Positions 60,750-64,000 of a stretch of DNA of 64,000 bases are shown piece by piece. The notes beneath the pieces are model-generated. The model was given only the letters and a program-made list of their open reading frames with translations. It did no database searches and was not told the origin of the DNA. Position 1 is the first letter of the stretch. Each line of letters starts with the position of its first letter. The position numbers were made by a program, and so were the translations under genes. Source of the DNA: Providencia zhijiangensis (GTDB taxonomy: Bacteria; Pseudomonadota; Gammaproteobacteria; Enterobacterales; Enterobacteriaceae); the NCBI RefSeq assembly GCF_030315915.2, contig NZ_CP135990.1, forward strand, positions 620,001 to 684,000, written 5' to 3'.

Positions 60750-61691
60750 ATGCGTAAATTAACAGCTTCTATTCTATTGGCGATCGGCTTAATGGGCACG
60801 GCATCCGCAGAAACAACACCCGCTGTCACACCTACTACACCAGTAGCTAACCAAGGTTCAACAGCAGCTCCTGCAAATACACCTTCCACAACGGAAGTGA
60901 CTGCGACTCCTGCAACGACAACTCCAGCAGCAACACCGGAATCTGTCGTGACAAATACGGTAGTGACTGAAAATGTTGAGATTGCGACTGAAGCTCACGG
61001 TGGCGGTTTTGATCAGGATTTATCGGTTTGGGGTATGTACCAAAACGCAGATGTTGTTGTAAAAACGGTGATGATTGGTCTGTTACTCGCATCTGTGATT
61101 ACATGGGCGCTATTCTTATCCAAAGGAAGTGAGATTTTAATTGCACGTCGTCGTTTAAAAGATGAAGCAAAAGCAATTGCAGAAGTAAAATCTCTTGATG
61201 AAGCGGTATCTATCGCGGAAGGGTTTAAAGCGGGTAGCATTACGCGCATGTTATTAGCTGAAGCGACAACAGAAAGAGCGCTTTCGGCGAACAGCCAAGA
61301 TCTTGCTGGTATTAAAGACCGTACAGGTTTCCGTTTAGAAAGAGCGGTTGCTGCAATCAGCCGTTATATGGGACGTGGAAATGGTTATTTAGCAACAATT
61401 GGTGCGATTTCTCCATTTGTCGGTCTATTCGGTACCGTGTGGGGGATCATGAACAGCTTCATTGGTATTGCTCACTCTCAAACCACAAACTTAGCGGTTG
61501 TTGCTCCAGGGATCGCAGAAGCGCTGCTGGCAACGGCAATCGGTCTTATCGCCGCGATTCCTGCGGTGGTTATCTATAATATTTTTGCTCGTATGATCAA
61601 CAACTATCGTGGTCAAGTGGGTGATGTTGCTGCACAAGCAGCGTTGTTACTGGGGCGTGACCTCGATCTGGCAAACAGCAAAGCAAGGTAA
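60750..61691 (+). CDS. exbB: TonB-system energiser ExbB, long form
   Basis: ExbB forms the pentameric proton-channel stator that powers TonB. The core membrane segments are VVVKTVMIGLLLASVITWAL, GYLATIGAISPFVGLFGTVW and LLATAIGLIAAIPAVVIY. At 313 residues it is longer than E. coli ExbB (244) because of a signal peptide (LTASILLAIGLMGTASA) and a Thr/Pro/Ala-rich extension of about 70 residues. Such N-terminal extensions occur in some other ExbBs (for example Serratia, Pseudomonas). A Fur box lies upstream; exbD follows after 5 nt. Confidence 0.95.
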   Translation: MRKLTASILLAIGLMGTASAETTPAVTPTTPVANQGSTAAPANTPSTTEVTATPATTTPAATPESVVTNTVVTENVEIATEAHGGGFDQDLSVWGMYQNADVVVKTVMIGLLLASVITWALFLSKGSEILIARRRLKDEAKAIAEVKSLDEAVSIAEGFKAGSITRMLLAEATTERALSANSQDLAGIKDRTGFRLERAVAAISRYMGRGNGYLATIGAISPFVGLFGTVWGIMNSFIGIAHSQTTNLAVVAPGIAEALLATAIGLIAAIPAVVIYNIFARMINNYRGQVGDVAAQAALLLGRDLDLANSKAR

Positions 61692-61696
61692 TTATT

Positions 61697-62128
61697 ATGG
61701 CAATGCGTTTAGGTGACGAACAAGACGATAGCGGTGAAATGCATGAGATCAACGTAACACCGTTTATCGATGTTATGTTGGTTCTGCTGATTATCTTTAT
61801 GGTTGCAGCGCCATTGGCTACCGTTGATATTAAAGTCGACTTACCTGCTTCCACTGCGAAGCCTCAGCCTCGACCAGAAAAGCCAGTATTCTTAACTGTG
61901 AAATCAGATAGTCAGCTATTCATCGGCGAGCAAGCGGTCAGTAAAGAACAATTAGGTTCAACTCTTGATCAAGCGACAAACACCAATAAAGAAACCACAA
62001 TTTTCTTCCAAGCGGATAAAAGTGTGGATTATGAAACGATGATGGATGTAATGAATGCATTGCGTCAATCGGGATATCTTAAGATTGGCTTAGTCGGAAT
62101 GGAAGCAACAGCAGCTAACGCTAAATAG
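61697..62128 (+). CDS. exbD: TonB-system energiser ExbD
   Basis: ExbD has one N-terminal membrane span with the proton-carrying Asp in INVTPFIDVMLVLLIIFMVA and a periplasmic domain ending GYLKIGLVGMEA. 143 residues (E. coli 141). It works with ExbB and TonB, including probably the TonB/receptor island at the start of the window. Confidence 0.96.
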   Translation: MAMRLGDEQDDSGEMHEINVTPFIDVMLVLLIIFMVAAPLATVDIKVDLPASTAKPQPRPEKPVFLTVKSDSQLFIGEQAVSKEQLGSTLDQATNTNKETTIFFQADKSVDYETMMDVMNALRQSGYLKIGLVGMEATAANAK

Positions 62129-62148
62129 CTAAGTTGTTTCACGTAATA

Positions 62149-62216
62149 ATGCGTTTTATCTCTGTATCTCGGGTGATATTTTCACGTTGATGCTTTGAGA
62201 TAAAACGCATTTTTTT
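62149..62216 (+). terminator. exbBD terminator
   Basis: A 14-bp perfect stem ATGCGTTTTATCTC / GAGATAAAACGCAT with a 34-nt loop, then seven T residues. It starts 20 nt after the exbD stop. Confidence 0.8.
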
Positions 62217-62876
62217 ATGCCTATCAATTTTTATACACCCTATCTTTTGCATATTCTTGCAACATTTTTGCTAAAAAAATGCTCTCTCTTTATAGTTTCA
62301 CAAACAAAAGGTTTAATTTTATTCGGAATTTCTTCTGATTTTATTTAAGTTAGAGTAATTTTAAATTCTGCTCACATAAAATCACTTTTAAAAAAGGCTT
62401 GATAAGGTTAATTGAAAATAAACCATCCATATTGTACGGGATTATTCACATACAGAGTAATTTCACCAAATACTCCAATTGAGAGTATTCATTTTGGAGT
62501 ATTTGGTGTGGGTTACTATGGAACTTGCTGATTATTAGAATAATCATGAATAAAGGTGATATCATCGTTCAAAATAACAGCAGAGTTAAGCTGTTAGATG
62601 AAGTTCAGACAAAAAGAGAGAATAATAAAAATTATTAATACATTTAACTCTAATTGAAATGATAAAAAAAGCGAGTAAATAAGCTAGGTAATTTTATTAA
62701 TATAAGTGTTATTAATAAAATTATTTTAAATGTACTTGAATAATGAAATATAAATATGTAATTACTGTTATAAATACCAAACTGATGTTTTTATTGGTAA
62801 TTTTAAGTCTAATTTGTTGTTATTTAATGTGTTTTTTACCATCCATTAATAATCCTTAAATAAAATAAAAAAACAC
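62217..62876. other. AT-rich non-coding DNA downstream of exbD
   Basis: No ORF or known RNA recognised in about 660 nt, apart from the perfect inverted repeat at 62464-62508. Confidence 0.5.
62464..62508. repeat. 15-bp perfect inverted repeat
   Basis: CACCAAATACTCCAA and TTGGAGTATTTGGTG are separated by 15 nt. The loop and arm also contain a shorter nested palindrome, ATACTC / GAGTAT, so two alternative foldings exist. No U-run follows on either strand. Confidence 0.7.
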
Positions 62877-62904
62877 TTGCGCAACATTTCATGAGCGCTA
62901 TAAT
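62877..62904 (+). promoter_or_regulatory. Candidate sigma-70 promoter of an orphan transcript
   Basis: TTGCGC, 16-nt spacer and a perfect TATAAT (62899-62904) in a region without an annotated gene. Transcription would start near 62911. Confidence 0.5.
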
Positions 62905-63087
62905 GCAGCCAATAACATTTAGAAATACTTTTTAATAACTTTTCATCTCGAGTTTTTTATTTTTCAATTTACTAATGCTAGGGAATAAATAAAGTACTAG
63001 TTGATACTTGATTAGGCTTTATATTAAAAATAAATATAATCAATCATACTCGAGTGTACGATGTTTAGTTGTTAGATGTAAGTTCGA

Positions 63088-63180
63088 ATGTTATTACTGA
63101 AGTCAAATGGGCTGACTTTAGACGACACACAGCAAAATGATGTAATAAAAATATTTCATATTATACTCCTCTATAAATAA
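63088..63180 (+). CDS. Candidate 30-residue small ORF
   Basis: ATG 63088 opens a frame starting MLLLKSNGLTLDDTQQND and ending with TAA. It lies inside the orphan transcript candidate, 20 nt before its terminator. The ribosome binding site (GTAAG) is weak and no homologue is recognised, so it may be chance. Confidence 0.18.
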   Translation: MLLLKSNGLTLDDTQQNDVIKIFHIILLYK

Positions 63181-63200
63181 GATAAGACTATACTTCCATG

Positions 63201-63227
63201 CGCCATCATTATGATGGCGTTTTTTTT
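63201..63227 (+). terminator. Orphan rho-independent terminator
   Basis: Stem CGCCATC-ATTAT-GATGGCG followed by eight T residues. No protein gene on the + strand ends nearby; the closest is exbD, which has its own terminator 1 kb upstream. Confidence 0.8.
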
Positions 63228-63413
63228 GTATGTTTATTTATCTTTTAAGCATCAACTGTGCCATCAGAATTTATGTAAAGAATAGACGATATGCTGTGTG
63301 ATGAAGCATGTGGCTAAATCAATCTTTCTGAGAATATTCATAATTTATTATTTAATGATAAAAAGTATCAGAGTATGATGTGCACCTCTTCGCTGTGGGG
63401 CATTTAGCTATAT

Positions 63414-63453
63414 ATCATGTAGCAATACATCATGTAGCAACACATCATACAAC
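63414..63453 (+). repeat. Short tandem repeat before the YedE-like gene
   Basis: ATCATGTAGCAATAC and ATCATGTAGCAACAC are followed by a partial third unit ATCATACAAC; unit length 15 bp. Confidence 0.75.
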
Positions 63454-63501
63454 GGCGAAATTCTTTGCCAGGTGCTGGCTTGAATCATTCTGGAAGTAAA
63501 A

Positions 63502-64000
63502 ATGACTTGGTCTGAGTTTAAATCTCACTATCTCATCGGTTTTTGGAAACCGTTACCTGCGGTGATTGCGGCAGGTATCTTATCGACTTATTATTTTGGT
63601 TTAACGGGCACTTTTTGGGCTGTAACCGGTGAATTTACCCGCTGGGGTGGGCATATCATGCAGCTATTTGGTGCGCATCCAGAAGAATGGGGCTATTTCA
63701 AAGTTATTGGTTTTCAAGGTTCGCCACTTGATCGAATTGATGGTGTGATGATTATCGGTATGTTTGCTGGCTGTTTTGCTGCGGCACTTTGGGCAAATAA
63801 TGTGAAAATTCGTATGCCGCAGCATCGGGTTCGAATTTTTCAAGCCATCCTCGGCGGGATTATAGCTGGATTTGGCGCTCGTCTCGCCATGGGATGTAAC
63901 TTAGCCGCATTCTTTACGGGTATCCCTCAATTCTCGTTACACGCTTGGTTCTTTGCTGTAGCGACTGCCGTCGGCTCCTACTTTGGTGCCAAATTCACCC
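63502..64000 (+). CDS. yedE: YedE-like selenium/sulphur transporter, partial
   Basis: The frame runs off the right edge; 166 residues are visible. They match the N-terminus of E. coli YedE (YeeE/YedE, TsuA-like family) closely: FWKPLPAVIAAGILSTYYFG, TFWAVTGEFTRWGG and GARLAMGCNLAAFFTGIPQ, where the Cys-containing GCN segment is the family channel motif. Family members move thiosulphate or a reduced selenium compound into the cell. In E. coli yedF follows; that cannot be seen here. ATG 63502 has a weak GGA 9 nt upstream. Confidence 0.92.
   Translation, partial: MTWSEFKSHYLIGFWKPLPAVIAAGILSTYYFGLTGTFWAVTGEFTRWGGHIMQLFGAHPEEWGYFKVIGFQGSPLDRIDGVMIIGMFAGCFAAALWANNVKIRMPQHRVRIFQAILGGIIAGFGARLAMGCNLAAFFTGIPQFSLHAWFFAVATAVGSYFGAKFT

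Larger units (their letters stand above)
62911..63227 (+). ncRNA. Candidate small RNA or small-protein transcript of about 315 nt
   Basis: Bounded by the promoter at 62877-62904 and the strong terminator at 63201-63227. The only ORF of note inside is 30 residues long. No known RNA family recognised. Existence is inferred from the flanking signals. Confidence 0.35.

Overview
The window reads as chromosomal DNA of a low-GC member of the Enterobacterales, most likely Morganellaceae and probably Providencia. This is inference from the protein sequences, the AT-rich intergenic DNA, ERIC-like repeats and gene order; no 16S rRNA gene is present to settle it. No tRNA, rRNA or CRISPR array was recognised.

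Layout. 1-3.6 kb is an iron-uptake regulatory island: a TonB-dependent receptor (cut by the window edge) with an N-terminal signalling domain, its FecR-like anti-sigma regulator and FecI-like ECF sigma factor, plus a divergent private TonB, with a Fur-box-like site between the two directions. From 3.6 to 56 kb the order follows the E. coli segment that spans the 100/0 min point: smp-serB-radA-nadR-ettA-slt-trpR-yjjX-gpmB-rob-creA-arcA-thrLABC-yaaA-talB-mog-satP-dnaKJ-nhaAR-rpsT-ribF-ileS-lspA-fkpB-ispH-dapB-carAB. From 56 kb the order is local: a MerR/TipA-type regulator, a PhzF-like protein, yghB, metC, exbBD, an AT-rich 1.4 kb stretch with a possible non-coding transcript, and the start of a yedE-like transporter.

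The backbone is broken by accessory insertions. (a) Between ettA and slt: an AT-rich two- or three-gene operon coding for a secreted protein and a papain-like/EF-hand-like protein split by one in-frame amber codon. (b) Between gpmB and rob: a RidA gene, a complete IS3-family element and a GNAT acetyltransferase, bounded by two copies of the same terminator sequence. (c) Between creA and arcA, where E. coli has creBCD: an Abi_2/HEPN gene preceded by a strong promoter and a terminator-like hairpin, an arrangement resembling RNA-antitoxin systems. (d) Between thrC and yaaA: two secreted proteins made mostly of Gly-Gly-Asn/His repeats. (e) An aldo-keto reductase, an exported amidohydrolase and an EamA transporter.

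How genes work together. The window starts with a TonB/receptor/sigma island and ends near ExbBD, the energy motor such receptors need; both carry Fur-box-like sites. The thr operon has its leader peptide and attenuator. dnaK has two sigma-32-type promoters. trpR carries its own operator, arcA has a perfect FNR box upstream, and carA keeps a TTG start with an ARG-box-like site. The best candidates for something undescribed are the Abi/hairpin locus (20.9-22.0 kb), the amber-split effector-like operon (10.65-12.33 kb), the glycine-rich secreted pair (28.85-29.79 kb) and the orphan transcript at 62.9-63.23 kb.
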